Shown here: positions 26,030 to 35,541 of the stretch, piece after piece
How positions within the stretch are numbered: the stretch's first letter is position 1
How the letters are laid out: each line of letters opens with the position of its first letter
From: Sporanaerobium hydrogeniformans
Lineage (GTDB): Bacteria; Bacillota; Clostridia; Lachnospirales; Cellulosilyticaceae
Direction of reading: 5' to 3'
Length of the DNA: 64,000 bases
Assembly: GCF_002735925.1 (NCBI RefSeq)
Contig: NZ_PEDL01000002.1
Location: 1 to 64,000 of the forward strand
Position numbers and translations under genes: made by a program
Notes under the pieces: model-generated
Databases searched by the model: none
What the model was told of the DNA's origin: nothing
Seen by the model: only the letters and a program-made list of their open reading frames with translations

Positions 26030-27670
26030 GTGGATAAGTTACAAAAGCTAAAGCAAATGGGAAGAGCTATTGTTTTTTTAGCGATATTATGGTTAGGGAG
26101 TATGAAGGTATGGGCAGCAGGTTATGACACCATTAAAATTGGTTTAGAGTCTGTTTATAAGGATGCAGGAACCATTAGTTTGTCGAGTCAACGGAATTTA
26201 TTAGTAGGCTATATGGAGGGCCTGACCTTTCAAGAAGAAGGGGTATTACCTACTAAACAAGTGACACTAACGAGAGGAAGTGGTAACTATTATTGGTCAG
26301 GTAATATTTATCAAACGCTTCAGGAAGCACAGCAAGAAGCAGAAGTTTTAGGGAGTGGAGCTGTGGCGGGTTATATTGATACATATACCTATGGCGTATT
26401 TAGCAAAGAGAAATTAGAGGGTTTTTTTCAGGTAGATAAGCCGAGCACACTTATTGAAATTTACGATGAAGGACAAAAACTGATTTTAATTAGTTACAAT
26501 AATGAAGTGCCACTTGTTTTTCAAGGAGCTAGCAAAGGGAATGAGATAGCTCTTACACAAGTAGGTTCTAGTCGTGTTTATAGGGGAGCAATCGGTGTAG
26601 TAAATGGACAAAATAGCGGATTAACCCCCTATAACCAAGTAGGAATGGAAGAGTACCTTTATGGAGTAGTACCCTGTGAAATGGGGGCATCTTATCCTAT
26701 AGAGGCGCTTAAGGCTCAAGCTGTAGTAGCACGCTCTATAGCTAACTTTCAGTATAATCGTTATAGTAGCAAAGGATATAACTTAGTAGATACTACTGCC
26801 AGTCAAGTTTATAGGGGTTATGGAGCTGAAAATGTCATAACGACTCAAGCTGTAGATGAAACCAAAGGAGAATTGGCACTTTATAATGGGCAGGTTGCAG
26901 AAACTGTTTATTTCTCTACAAGTGGAGGTGTAACAGAAGATGCCCAGTACACATGGGGGAATGTAGTTCCTTATCTCATAGCTGTAAGCGATTTTTTGGA
27001 AACAGAGCCAGCTCAAACAGCATGGACACGTAAAATAACTTTAAGTGAAGTGCAAGCTTGTCTAAATGCACAAGGGGTGAACATCGGACAGGCACTAGGT
27101 ATAGAGATTGTATCACGTACACCCGCAGGGCGTGTATTAGAAATGAGAGTTATTGGAACAAATGGAAGTAAAAGCTATAAAAATGAGAATATACGCAGCT
27201 TTTTTAGTAGTACTAAGGAAGGTTCTTTGAAAAGCCGTCTATTTAGCTTTCAAACTTTCACAATTATAGGAGGACAGACAGCTCCACCTGCTTCAGAGGA
27301 AGAAAAGACAGATCTGGTCATTATGGGGGCAAGTAGCCTTGGACAGGGAAGCTTATCTGATTTAATGCTTATGAGTGCTAGGGATATGGTAGAAGCACCA
27401 GAGCAGCTCGTATTACTCTCTAAAGAGGGGATAACGCTAGTAGGAGGTACAAACGATAAAGGTTCGAATACTTCTGCTACCTTAGGAGGTAGTATAAAAC
27501 ATAACCTCCCTGCTACAGAGGTGCAAATGGGTGATTTGATAATTTACGGTCAAGGTTTTGGGCATGGCGTAGGTATGTCTCAAAGTGGTGCTAAAGGTAT
27601 GGCAAAGGCAGGATATAATTATCGAGAAATTATTGAATATTATTATACAGGTGTTAGGGTAGGGCATTAG
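26030..27670 (+). CDS. SpoIID/LytB-domain secreted protein
   Basis: A secreted 546-aa protein with signal peptide ending KVWA-AG at about residue 29. The middle holds the SpoIID domain: GMEEYLYGVVPCEMGASYP, EALKAQAVVARSIANF, YFSTSGGVTEDAQ. The conserved end is GQGFGHGVGMSQSGAKGMA plus YREIIEYYYTGV. SpoIID is a lytic transglycosylase needed for engulfment; many clostridia have extra longer paralogues of this LytB type. An insertion of about 100 residues (near 415-495) separates the two conserved blocks. GTG start behind AGAGGAGGAAA. Confidence 0.87.
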   Translation: MDKLQKLKQMGRAIVFLAILWLGSMKVWAAGYDTIKIGLESVYKDAGTISLSSQRNLLVGYMEGLTFQEEGVLPTKQVTLTRGSGNYYWSGNIYQTLQEAQQEAEVLGSGAVAGYIDTYTYGVFSKEKLEGFFQVDKPSTLIEIYDEGQKLILISYNNEVPLVFQGASKGNEIALTQVGSSRVYRGAIGVVNGQNSGLTPYNQVGMEEYLYGVVPCEMGASYPIEALKAQAVVARSIANFQYNRYSSKGYNLVDTTASQVYRGYGAENVITTQAVDETKGELALYNGQVAETVYFSTSGGVTEDAQYTWGNVVPYLIAVSDFLETEPAQTAWTRKITLSEVQACLNAQGVNIGQALGIEIVSRTPAGRVLEMRVIGTNGSKSYKNENIRSFFSSTKEGSLKSRLFSFQTFTIIGGQTAPPASEEEKTDLVIMGASSLGQGSLSDLMLMSARDMVEAPEQLVLLSKEGITLVGGTNDKGSNTSATLGGSIKHNLPATEVQMGDLIIYGQGFGHGVGMSQSGAKGMAKAGYNYREIIEYYYTGVRVGH

Positions 27671-27820
27671 GGAGAGAAACCCTTCAATGGTAGAAGTATA
27701 AAAAAATTACAAAGTCATAATTACTATGAAAAATCGGATAAGCAAGTTAATTTACAGCGAAAGCCACTCCTTGAGATAAAAGGCAGCTTTCGTGTTTGAT
27801 AATCGAAAGAAGAACTGTGA

Positions 27821-27973
27821 GATATAATTGCTTCTGCTAAAATGCCTATTGATACATAGCTTATAGGATATTTACTTTCTTTTGGAACACAAGTTGAAGT
27901 CATTGAACCAAAGTATTTGAGAAAAATATCAGCAGAACAGGAACAAAGAATTTATGAAAAAAATAAACCTTGA
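27821..27973 (+). pseudogene. Remnant of a WYL-domain transcriptional regulator (C-terminal end)
   Basis: The frame reads KMPIDT-stop-LIGYLLSFGTQVEVIEP followed by KYLRKISAEQEQRIYEKN and a stop at 27971. This is the characteristic tail of YafY-type WYL regulators (consensus LLSFG-x-x-VEVLEP). A TAG sits where Trp is usual, and no upstream helix-turn-helix part survives. The preceding 150 bases hold only a weak hairpin (27758-27791, CGAAAGC/GCTTTCG) and no gene. Confidence 0.62.
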
Positions 27974-28043
27974 CATAAGATGTCAATATTTCTTTTTTAG
28001 AATAAACGCAGCATAAATTTTAACCATGAAGGGAAGAATGAGT

Positions 28044-28583
28044 ATGGGTAGACCTACTACAAAAACGGATTTATTAGATGTAGCAACAGCTAATTGGGAT
28101 AAAATGAACAGCATTATCTCATCAATGACGGAAAAGGAGTTATCAACACCCCTTGATTTTTCATCGGACATCAAAAAGAAAGAAGCACATTGGAACAGGG
28201 ACAAAAATCTTAGGGATATTTTAATCCATCTCTATGAATGGCATCAACTTCTGATTAACTGGATTAATTCAAATAAAGCAGGAGAAAACAAGCCTTTTCT
28301 ACCCGAACCATATAACTGGAAAACATATGGTGATATGAATGTAGAATTTTGGAAACAACATCAAAACACTTCATTAGAAGAAGCTAAAAAAATGCTTACA
28401 AAATCATATGAAAAAGTAATGTGTTTAGCTGAGGAATTTTCCGATGAAGAATTATTCTCAAAAGATGTATACAAATGGGTTGGTGGAAGCACATTAGGTT
28501 CATATTTTGTCAGTAGCACAGCAAGCCATTATGACTGGGCTATAAAGAAATTAAAAGCACATATCAAAAAATGTAAAGGATAA
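28044..28583 (+). CDS. ClbS/DfsB family four-helix-bundle protein
   Basis: A 179-aa protein of the ClbS/DfsB family (DinB-like four-helix bundle). It starts MGRPTTKTDLLDVATANWDK, the typical opening, with RDILIHLYEWHQLLINWI and a tail around TASHYDWAIKKLKAHIK. ClbS hydrolyses the genotoxin colibactin; most family members have no known substrate. The ATG at 28044 is chosen because homologues begin with the RPTTK motif. It follows a decayed regulator gene, so the locus may be acquired. Monocistronic. Confidence 0.82.
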   Translation: MGRPTTKTDLLDVATANWDKMNSIISSMTEKELSTPLDFSSDIKKKEAHWNRDKNLRDILIHLYEWHQLLINWINSNKAGENKPFLPEPYNWKTYGDMNVEFWKQHQNTSLEEAKKMLTKSYEKVMCLAEEFSDEELFSKDVYKWVGGSTLGSYFVSSTASHYDWAIKKLKAHIKKCKG

Positions 28584-28658
28584 ATAACTACTGAAGCAAT
28601 TAGCAGAATGCTTTACCAATGATTTTGAAAAGCAAAAAGAGATTTACATAAAATGACA

Positions 28659-28687
28659 TTGACAAAGAAAGCTTTTAAAGGTAGATT
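28659..28687 (+). promoter_or_regulatory. SigA-type promoter of the mgtE leader
   Basis: TTGACA (28659-28664) and TAGATT (28682-28687) have 17-base spacing. The predicted start, near 28694, lies just before the structured leader. Confidence 0.75.
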
Positions 28688-28703
28688 AAAGGAGAATGGA
28701 ATA

Positions 28704-28863
28704 GTCCGGTAGATAAGGTTACCACAGGGATAAGGATTGCTGCCGCGAAATAGTGGAGACACTATAAGTTGGTTAGCAGGCTATGTCGAATTCAAGGCAT
28801 AATCTAATGCAATTTCAAGATGACTCAGTCATTGCGCCCTGTGAAGCTAAAGTTTGAACGGTA
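28704..28863 (+). promoter_or_regulatory. M-box (ykoK-type) Mg2+ riboswitch
   Basis: The 160-base leader can be aligned by eye with the B. subtilis ykoK M-box. It has a 5' block GGTAGATAAGGTTACC, a closing stem CACAGGG (28723-28729)/CCCTGTG, the internal block GCTGCCGCGAAATAGTGG with GAGACACTATAAG, TAATGCAAT, and the 3' block GAAGCTAAAGTTTGAACGG. It sits between a promoter and an intrinsic terminator in front of mgtE, a typical M-box target. High Mg2+ should favour termination. A covariance-model search was not possible; the match is by eye. Confidence 0.75.
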
Positions 28864-28910
28864 ATATAATAGACTATAGGTTTATTATAAAGTGATGAGG
28901 GATAGAGAGT

Positions 28911-28942
28911 CACGCCAGTGTTCATACTTTGGCGTGTTTTTT
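28911..28942 (+). terminator. Riboswitch expression-platform terminator
   Basis: The stem CACGCCA/TGGCGTG is followed by TTTTTT, about 50 bases after the M-box and 225 bases before mgtE. This is the expected position for premature termination. Confidence 0.88.
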
Positions 28943-28982
28943 ATTTGCCAAAATTTAAAATAATAAAGGTGAGGTGAGGAGA

Positions 28983-29084
28983 ATGGAAGATGAATGGAAT
29001 AGTAGGCAGGACATAAATCGGAATAGAAAAAAGAACAGCTTCTATAGGGCCAAGGAATCATCCGTTCTTCAGCTACTATTATAG
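28983..29084 (+). CDS. Possible small ORF in the mgtE leader (33 codons)
   Basis: An ATG behind the strong site GAGGTGAGGAG opens a 33-codon frame rich in N, R and K that ends at TAG (29082-29084). From about residue 19 the +1 frame continues as a Tyr-rich stretch (NHPFFSYYYRNYYFYEGICL), so this may instead be a frameshifted small gene. It lies between the riboswitch terminator and mgtE. I recognise no family; it could be a leader peptide, a small membrane-associated protein or chance. Confidence 0.3.
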   Translation: MEDEWNSRQDINRNRKKNSFYRAKESSVLQLLL

Positions 29085-29166
29085 AAACTACTATTTTTAT
29101 GAAGGAATATGTCTTGCTCTTACAGAATAAATAAAAAGTTAAACTATTCAAGAGGGGGACAGAGAG

Positions 29167-30497
29167 ATGAATAAAGAAATTATTTTACAATTAATCAAGC
29201 AAAGGAACTTTTCTATTTTAAAAAATCAACTCCATCAGATAAATCCTGTAGATTTAGCAGCACTTTTAGAAGAATTAGAGGAAAGACAATTATTAATTGT
29301 TTTTAGGTTACTCAATAAAGAAACAGCGGCAGTTACTTTTTCTTATATGAGTGGCTTAATGAAAAAACTGCTTATTGAAGGGCTTACAGATGAAGAGCTT
29401 AAAGAAGTAATGGATGAAATGTTTTTAGATGATACAGTAGACATTATTGAAGAAATGCCAGCAAATGTGGTAAAACGCATTTTGAAAAATACAGATGAAG
29501 AAACCAGAAATAGTATTAATAGCATCTTAAACTATCCCAAAGACAGTGCAGGAAGCTTGATGACCATTGAGTATATTCATTTGAAAAAGGATATGAGTGT
29601 TTCAGAAGCCATTGAACGTATTCGTACAGAAGCAATAAATAAAGAAACAATTTATACGTGTTATGTAACAGAAAATCGCAAGCTTATTGGATTAGTATCG
29701 GTAAAAGATTTACTCATGTCAAAGGATGAAGAACGCGTTGAGGACATTATGGAAACTCATGTCATTTGGACATATACACACGAAGATCGGGAAAATGTAG
29801 CGAAATTATTTGTAAAATATGATTTTTTGGCTCTTCCTGTAGTAGATACAGAGCAATGTCTAGTAGGAATTGTGACTGTTGATGATGCCATGGATGTGAT
29901 AGAAAAAGAAACAACAGAAGATATGACTAAAATGGCAGCAATGAGTCCTAGTGAAGAAAGCTATTTTAAGATGTCCATATTTAAACATGCAAAGAACCGT
30001 ATTGTATGGTTATTAGTACTCATGTTATCTGCCACTATTACGGGTAATATTATTACCCAGTATGAAGGAGCCTTTTCTACTATTCCACTATTAGTTGCTT
30101 TTATTCCTATGCTTATGGATACTGGAGGTAATTGTGGGTCACAAAGCTCCACATTAATTATTCGTGGATTAGTTTTAGAGGAAATAAGATTTAAGGATTT
30201 CTTTAAGGTTGTTTTTAAAGAATTCCGTATTTCATTAATAGTAAGTATCGTATTAGCTATAGTAAATAGTCTTAGGATATTTTTAATGTATCAAGATTTA
30301 ACCTTGGCTATCGTAGTAGGATGTTCCTTAGTATGTACGATCGTTATGGCAAAGTGATAGGATGTATCTTACCACTTATCGCTAAAAAATGTAAACTAGA
30401 TCCAGCCATTATGGCAGCACCATTGATTACAACCATTGTGGATACATGCTCTATTTTAGTGTATTTTAATATTGCTACACTTTTCTTTAAGCTATAA
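29167..30497 (+). pseudogene. mgtE: Magnesium transporter MgtE, frameshifted near the 3' end
   Basis: Mg2+ channel/transporter of the MgtE family. The first frame (29167-30357, 396 codons) has the MgtE N domain, two CBS domains (around GLVSVKDLLMSKDEERVEDI and VGIVTVDDAMDVI) and membrane helices with PMLMDTGGNCGSQSST. It stops at TGA after IVMAK. The -1-shifted frame from 30354 continues with VIGCILPLIAKKCKLDPAIM and APLITTIVDTCSILVYFNIA, the conserved last helices, to TAA at 30497. One missing base in GCAAAGTG (expected one more A) explains it. It is either a true mutation, which would remove the last helix, or a base-calling error in a short A-run. M-box regulated. Confidence 0.88.
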
Positions 30498-30641
30498 GGA
30501 TACAAAAGAGTGTTTATAGAAAGATTAGTATCAGAAGATTCAAACATAGAAGAGACAAAGTTATTTTAATTAAATATGGTTGAGAAATGTTAATAAAATA
30601 AGGAAAATGTCTATTTTCTAATATTAATATAAAGAAAAAAG

Positions 30642-30697
30642 TACTAAGAAGTGAGTGAGCATACCTTTTAAAAGTATGCAAGACTCACTTTTAGTAT
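30642..30697. terminator. Bidirectional terminator between mgtE and ytaF
   Basis: The hairpin TACTAAGAAGTGAGT/ACTCACTTTTAGTA has an inner stem GCATAC/GTATGC. It lies between convergent genes and has A/T-rich flanks on both sides. Confidence 0.75.
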
Positions 30698-30698
30698 A

Positions 30699-31343
30699 TT
30701 AAAGCTTGAGAAAAGCTAACACAATAAGAAGAACACCACTTAGCCAAGAAATATCATAGTTCGTTTTTTGGGCAAAGCGATTACCAAGGAAGCAGCCCAA
30801 TAGAATGGCTATACCATTAACAATGAGGGAGAGGAGCAAAATATCTAGAGAATGAGTAGCTAAAAGTCCAGTACTAAAACCAGCAGCTAAACCATCTAGG
30901 GAAAGGGCAATGGCTAAGGAGCAAGCTTCAGAAGGGCTTAAGATATGCGAGTGGTCTTTATCAGCTTCTGTGCTATCAATGCATACCTTTAAGAAGAATT
31001 GAAAGTCTAAAAACTTAAAGGAAATAGCTTGAGTTGAATAGGTACTCTTTTTAAGCCAAGACTTGATTGTACTATCAAATAGCTTCAGTAGACCTAAAAG
31101 AAAGAGGGCGCTAAAGCAAAGACCTTTTGTAATCCAAGGTGGAATGAATGAACTGACACTATTACCTAAAAAAAGGGCCATTCCCAAGAGGAAGGAACAG
31201 ATCAAGGTAATAAGTGCAGCAGATTTCCAAGGAATTTTAATCTTATTTGTACCATAAGCAAAGCTAGCAACGAAGGCATCAATAGAAAGAGCAATGACTA
31301 GCAAAAGTGCTTCAAGTAAAATGTTCATGTTAAGAGCGTGCAT
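30699..31343 (-). CDS. ytaF: Sporulation membrane protein YtaF (MntP-like)
   Basis: A 214-aa polytopic membrane protein of the YtaF/MntP (LysE-superfamily) type. It has six helices in two halves, each with a charged motif: SIDAFVASFAYG in helix 1 and ALSLDGLAAGFSTG in helix 4. The loop between them contains DSTEADKDHSHILSPSEA, characteristic of YtaF. YtaF is a sporulation-associated protein; MntP homologues export manganese. The start at 31343 is chosen because AGGAGT lies ten bases before it; an internal Met at 31328 is an alternative. Confidence 0.85.
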   Translation of the reverse strand: MHALNMNILLEALLLVIALSIDAFVASFAYGTNKIKIPWKSAALITLICSFLLGMALFLGNSVSSFIPPWITKGLCFSALFLLGLLKLFDSTIKSWLKKSTYSTQAISFKFLDFQFFLKVCIDSTEADKDHSHILSPSEACSLAIALSLDGLAAGFSTGLLATHSLDILLLSLIVNGIAILLGCFLGNRFAQKTNYDISWLSGVLLIVLAFLKL

Positions 31344-31554
31344 ACGAAGGATACTCCTATGATTATTTTTCACTTATAGTTTATTGTAAGAAAGAGAATG
31401 TTGTGACAAAAGGTAATAAATACGCTATAATAAGATAAAAGAAAAAGCTTGACAGAACGATTGGCAATATGTAACAATAATAGGAATTTCTACATAATTT
31501 ATAGAAGGTAAAATAAAGAGAAAGAGATAAATTTATTCAAGGGAGGAAGCCTAT

Positions 31555-31968
31555 ATGAACAAAGAAGAAATACTTGAATTAAAAGATTACTTAATCCAAG
31601 GAGGGGAAGTATTACCACAGTATGTAGACAAAGAACCTTTACATTGGAATTCCAGATTGTATATGGCGCAAGTATTGCAGAAGCTGGGAAAGAAAGAAGA
31701 AGCTTATGCAGTGATGCGCAAAATATATGAAGAAAATATCTTTCGCTTTGATAAGGGGATTCATGGAGCTTACGAAGAATACATTGTAGAGAAGGTAAGA
31801 TTTTTTGAGAATTTGGCAAGGCTTAGCTTTGAAGTGACACATGAACCTGCACGTAGTATTCCTTATTTAGATGAAGCACTCATTATGTTAGATGGTGCAG
31901 AGAGTGTTTATCCTTATGTAAGTCCTTCAGAAATTAAGCATTTAAAAAATACTTATCTATCTATATAA
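31555..31968 (+). CDS. Hypothetical helical protein (TPR-like)
   Basis: A 137-aa protein, all helical by appearance and without membrane segments. Segments such as MAQVLQKLGKKEEAYAVMRK and PARSIPYLDEALIML have the spacing of tetratricopeptide-like helix pairs. I recognise no named family. Preceded by GGGAGGAAG and followed by its own terminator, so it is a stand-alone gene. Possibly a small scaffold protein, but no function can be assigned. Confidence 0.65.
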   Translation: MNKEEILELKDYLIQGGEVLPQYVDKEPLHWNSRLYMAQVLQKLGKKEEAYAVMRKIYEENIFRFDKGIHGAYEEYIVEKVRFFENLARLSFEVTHEPARSIPYLDEALIMLDGAESVYPYVSPSEIKHLKNTYLSI

Positions 31969-31988
31969 TTGAAAAATAAAAAGAATGG

Positions 31989-32037
31989 AGCAAATGTCTA
32001 CTTATTGCCTAAAGACGGCTAAGAGCATTTGCTTTTT
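31989..32037 (+). terminator. Intrinsic terminator
   Basis: The stem AGCAAATG/CATTTGCT, with a 29-base loop that can pair further internally, is followed by TTTTT. Confidence 0.75.
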
Positions 32038-32124
32038 GCGTTCTATAAAGAGGGGTATAATAAAGCAAAGAGAATGTGTTAAAATAAAAGTATGAAAGAA
32101 CGGTGTGAAAGAGAGGAGAAGCAT

Positions 32125-35100
32125 ATGTCAGTGACGTTTATTTTAGGACGAGCTTCTAGTGGAAAAACCACGACATGCTACCTGCAAATAGAAGAAGAGT
32201 TAAAGAAAGAAGTTTATACACCTTTAATTTTATTGGTACCAGAACAGTTTACTTTACAGACACAAGATCACTTGTGTCATCGGTTTTATCCTGGACTTCT
32301 ACGGATAGAGGTAGCAAGCTTTAATACACTAGCAAGAGAAGTTTTTAAAGAAGTAGGGCAAATGCAAGTTCCTATTATTGAAGATTTAGAACGTGTCATG
32401 ATCTTAAAGAAAATTGTAGAGGAGCATAAAAAAGACCTTTTGTTTTTTAGGAGAGCAAGTCAAAACGTAGGTTTTATAGAAGAACTGAATCATTTAATTA
32501 CCGTTTTTGAGCAATCTGGCATTTCTAAAGAAACATTGGATGAATTTGAGAAAGAAACCGCATCTTCACATCTACTCCAAAGTAAACTCAAAGATATTAA
32601 ACGCATTTATGAAGCTTTTGAAGCTTATATACAAGGACAGTATTTAACCGTTGAAAGGCATATGACACTCCTTGCTAAAAACTTAGAAAAGAGTAAAAAG
32701 CTAAAAGAGGCAACCTTATGGGTAGACAGCTTTTATGGCTTCACAGGACCACAGCTTATGATTTTACAAAAACTTATAGGAGTTTGCCAAAAAGTAATTA
32801 TTACTTTACCTAGTGATGGTATCTATAGTTTAGAACAGAAAATCAAAGAAACCCATCCTTTTTATGAAAGTATTCGAACCTATCAACGTTTAGTTGCCTT
32901 TTGCAAAACTGAAAATAGAGACTATACGACGCAATATGTAGAAGCCTTAGAAGAAAAGAGAAAGGCACCAGAATTTCAATATCTTGAAAAATATTATTTT
33001 AAAAATTACAGTTCTCCTTATCTAGCAGAGAGTCCTCATTTAAATCTCACTCTTTATGCTAATAAAAATCAAGAAATTGAAGAAACAGCTAAGCGCATTT
33101 TGCAATTGGTAAGGGATGAGGGATATCGTTACCGAGAAATTGCACTTATTATAGGTGATTTAGGAGGCTATACTTCTCATCTACAAAATGTTTTTAAAGA
33201 ATATGAGATTCCCTATTTCCTAGATAGGAAGCGCAATGTGCATACCAATAGCCTTGTTGCAGTGATTGAAGGTTTATTGGAGCTACTTACCACATCTTAT
33301 TCTTATAAAAGTATGATGGCTTTTTTACGTACAGGTATGCTTGGTATTAAACGAGAAGCAATTGATAGGCTAGAGAATTATATATTGGCATATGGCATTA
33401 AAGGAAAGAAAAAATGGCATGAGACCTGGTGTTTTGCCGAAGAAGGGGACTCTAGTCAAGAGGCAATTAATGAGACACGCTTACAGATTTTAAAGCCTAT
33501 TGATGCCTTTGAGGAGAGGCTAAAGGGTGAAAAAGGAAAGACACTTACCGTTGAGGTAATTACAACGGCACTTTATTACTTTTTAGAAGATATCGGTGCT
33601 TATACTCAGTTACAAATGCGTATTGAAGCGTATAAAGAACAAGGTAATAGACTACTAGAACTAGAAAACACTCAAATATGGGGACAGATTATAGAAGTTT
33701 TTGAAAGGTTAGTAGAATTACTAGGTGAACAAGTAACAAGTCTTACACTTTATAAAAAAATATTAAGCACGAGCTTTTCATATATGAAGATGGGGGTCAT
33801 TCCACCGGCAAAGGATCAAGTACTTATAGGAACATTAGATCGTACGCGTTTACCTAGTGTTAAGGCTATGTTTATAGTGGGTACAACAGAGGGTATTATT
33901 CCTCAAGTAGATGAAGGACTCACTCTTTTTAGTAATATGGATAAGCTTGTGTTTGGTCAACTTTGTGAGGGGAAAAGTAGTGAGAAAGAACGGCTTTATG
34001 AGTCGTTGGTGAGTAGTTCACTTTATGCTGGGCAATTTGCAGTTTATACAGTTCTCACTCGGGCAACACATAAGCTGTTTGTAAGTAGTCCTTTAGCTGA
34101 TGATAATGGTAAGCTTTTAAGGCCATCTAGTGTGTATTATCGTCTTAAAAAGTTATTTAAAAAGGAAGAGGAGGTAAGAACAAGTGATATACTTCAAGAA
34201 GTGACACGTCCCTTACCTACCTTTGGTTATGTAGGAGGTAAGCTTCGAGACTTTTTAGAGGGGCGAAATGAAGAAGAAGATTGGAAGGATATTGTAAGCT
34301 GGTACAAGGAGCAACCTGAATGGGAAGAGAAGCTTAGGGGACTTATTCAGTATTTGTTCTATACGAATCAGCAACACTATCTAGAGGAAGAAACGACTAA
34401 GCTTCTTTATAAAGATGAGTTAAGAACCAGCATTACAAGGTTAGAAAGCTTTAGAAGCTGTGCCTGCTGCTACTTTATGCGTTATGGTATTCAAGCAGAA
34501 GAGCGTAAAATTTTTAAATGGGATCATGCTAAAATAGGTACACTTTTTCACCGAGCACTTGAGCAATACCCTAAGGAATTAGACCTCTTACAAACCACAT
34601 GGACTAAGGCTACAAAGGAACAGATGGATTATGGCATTAAAAGAGCGACAGAGGTGGCACTTGAAGCAGTTATGCATTCTCAAAGAGAAGAAGGACGATT
34701 TAAATATACAGCTTCAAAGGTAGAGAAGATGACAAAAAGAGCAATCTATGCACTTACTCAGCAGCTTCTTAAAGGCGAATTTATACCTCAAGATTATGAA
34801 ATTAATTTTGCAGAAGGAGCCAGTTTACCACCTATAGAGATTGCTATTGATGAAACAAGACGTTTACTACTTACTGGGCAAATTGATCGGGTAGACGTTT
34901 ACTATAAAGATGAAAAAGAAGCGTATATTAAGATTTTAGATTATAAAACAGGTTATAAAAGCTTTAACTTAGTAGAAGTATATTATGGTCTGCAGCTCCA
35001 GTTACTTCTCTATTTGGATGCCTATTTGAAGCTTAATCCCGATTATAAACCAGGTGGTATTTTTTATTTCCATATTAATAATCCCTATGTAGAGTATAAG

Positions 35101-35541
35101 GCAGGGATGACAAAGGAAGAGCTAGAAACTACACAGTTTAAGCAATTTAAGCTTTCTGGATTAGCACTTGAAGAGGAAGAGGTTATTGAGGCTTTAGACC
35201 GTACCAAAAGTGGTGAAACGATTCCGGTTAGTTTGAATAAAGATGGTAGTCTAAAAAAGGGCTCTTCAGTTGCTAGTTTAGAACAGTTTAATGCATTAGA
35301 ACAGCATATTGTGGCAACCATTGCTGAATTAGGACGCCAAATATTAGAGGGTAAGGTAAGTGCAAAGCCTTACAGATTAGGAGATAAACAACCCTGTGAC
35401 TACTGTAAGTATAGGACGATTTGTCAGTTTAGTGAGGGGGAACCGGATAATAACTATGAACAGCTCCCCAAACTAGATAAGGAAGAAATCTGGCAAATAG
35501 TATGTAAATTAAGGGAGGTGAGTGAGCATGGCATGGACTAA
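32125..35541 (+). CDS. addB: AddB, helicase-nuclease subunit B
   Basis: Subunit of the AddAB helicase-nuclease, which resects double-strand breaks for recombination. The 1138-aa protein has Walker A LGRASSGKTT at the start and an inactivated helicase body. The C-terminal RecB-type nuclease has KILDYKTG (about 945). The Fe-S cluster cysteines are in FRSCACCYF (about 790) and the terminal CDYCKYRTIC. The ATG at 32125 is chosen, with GAGAGGAG upstream, over an in-frame ATG at 32092. Overlaps addA by 14 bases. Confidence 0.95.
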   Translation: MSVTFILGRASSGKTTTCYLQIEEELKKEVYTPLILLVPEQFTLQTQDHLCHRFYPGLLRIEVASFNTLAREVFKEVGQMQVPIIEDLERVMILKKIVEEHKKDLLFFRRASQNVGFIEELNHLITVFEQSGISKETLDEFEKETASSHLLQSKLKDIKRIYEAFEAYIQGQYLTVERHMTLLAKNLEKSKKLKEATLWVDSFYGFTGPQLMILQKLIGVCQKVIITLPSDGIYSLEQKIKETHPFYESIRTYQRLVAFCKTENRDYTTQYVEALEEKRKAPEFQYLEKYYFKNYSSPYLAESPHLNLTLYANKNQEIEETAKRILQLVRDEGYRYREIALIIGDLGGYTSHLQNVFKEYEIPYFLDRKRNVHTNSLVAVIEGLLELLTTSYSYKSMMAFLRTGMLGIKREAIDRLENYILAYGIKGKKKWHETWCFAEEGDSSQEAINETRLQILKPIDAFEERLKGEKGKTLTVEVITTALYYFLEDIGAYTQLQMRIEAYKEQGNRLLELENTQIWGQIIEVFERLVELLGEQVTSLTLYKKILSTSFSYMKMGVIPPAKDQVLIGTLDRTRLPSVKAMFIVGTTEGIIPQVDEGLTLFSNMDKLVFGQLCEGKSSEKERLYESLVSSSLYAGQFAVYTVLTRATHKLFVSSPLADDNGKLLRPSSVYYRLKKLFKKEEEVRTSDILQEVTRPLPTFGYVGGKLRDFLEGRNEEEDWKDIVSWYKEQPEWEEKLRGLIQYLFYTNQQHYLEEETTKLLYKDELRTSITRLESFRSCACCYFMRYGIQAEERKIFKWDHAKIGTLFHRALEQYPKELDLLQTTWTKATKEQMDYGIKRATEVALEAVMHSQREEGRFKYTASKVEKMTKRAIYALTQQLLKGEFIPQDYEINFAEGASLPPIEIAIDETRRLLLTGQIDRVDVYYKDEKEAYIKILDYKTGYKSFNLVEVYYGLQLQLLLYLDAYLKLNPDYKPGGIFYFHINNPYVEYKAGMTKEELETTQFKQFKLSGLALEEEEVIEALDRTKSGETIPVSLNKDGSLKKGSSVASLEQFNALEQHIVATIAELGRQILEGKVSAKPYRLGDKQPCDYCKYRTICQFSEGEPDNNYEQLPKLDKEEIWQIVCKLREVSEHGMD

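Noticed and set aside
28704-28863. Group II intron or c-di-AMP riboswitch in the mgtE leader
   Set aside because: A GCGCCC string and a GACT block looked intron-like at first, but no domain V is present and the whole element aligns far better with the M-box; the context (mgtE) agrees.
30340-30370. Programmed ribosomal frameshift in mgtE
   Set aside because: The site has only three A, with no slippery heptamer or downstream structure, and such recoding is not known for mgtE. A mutation or base error is simpler.
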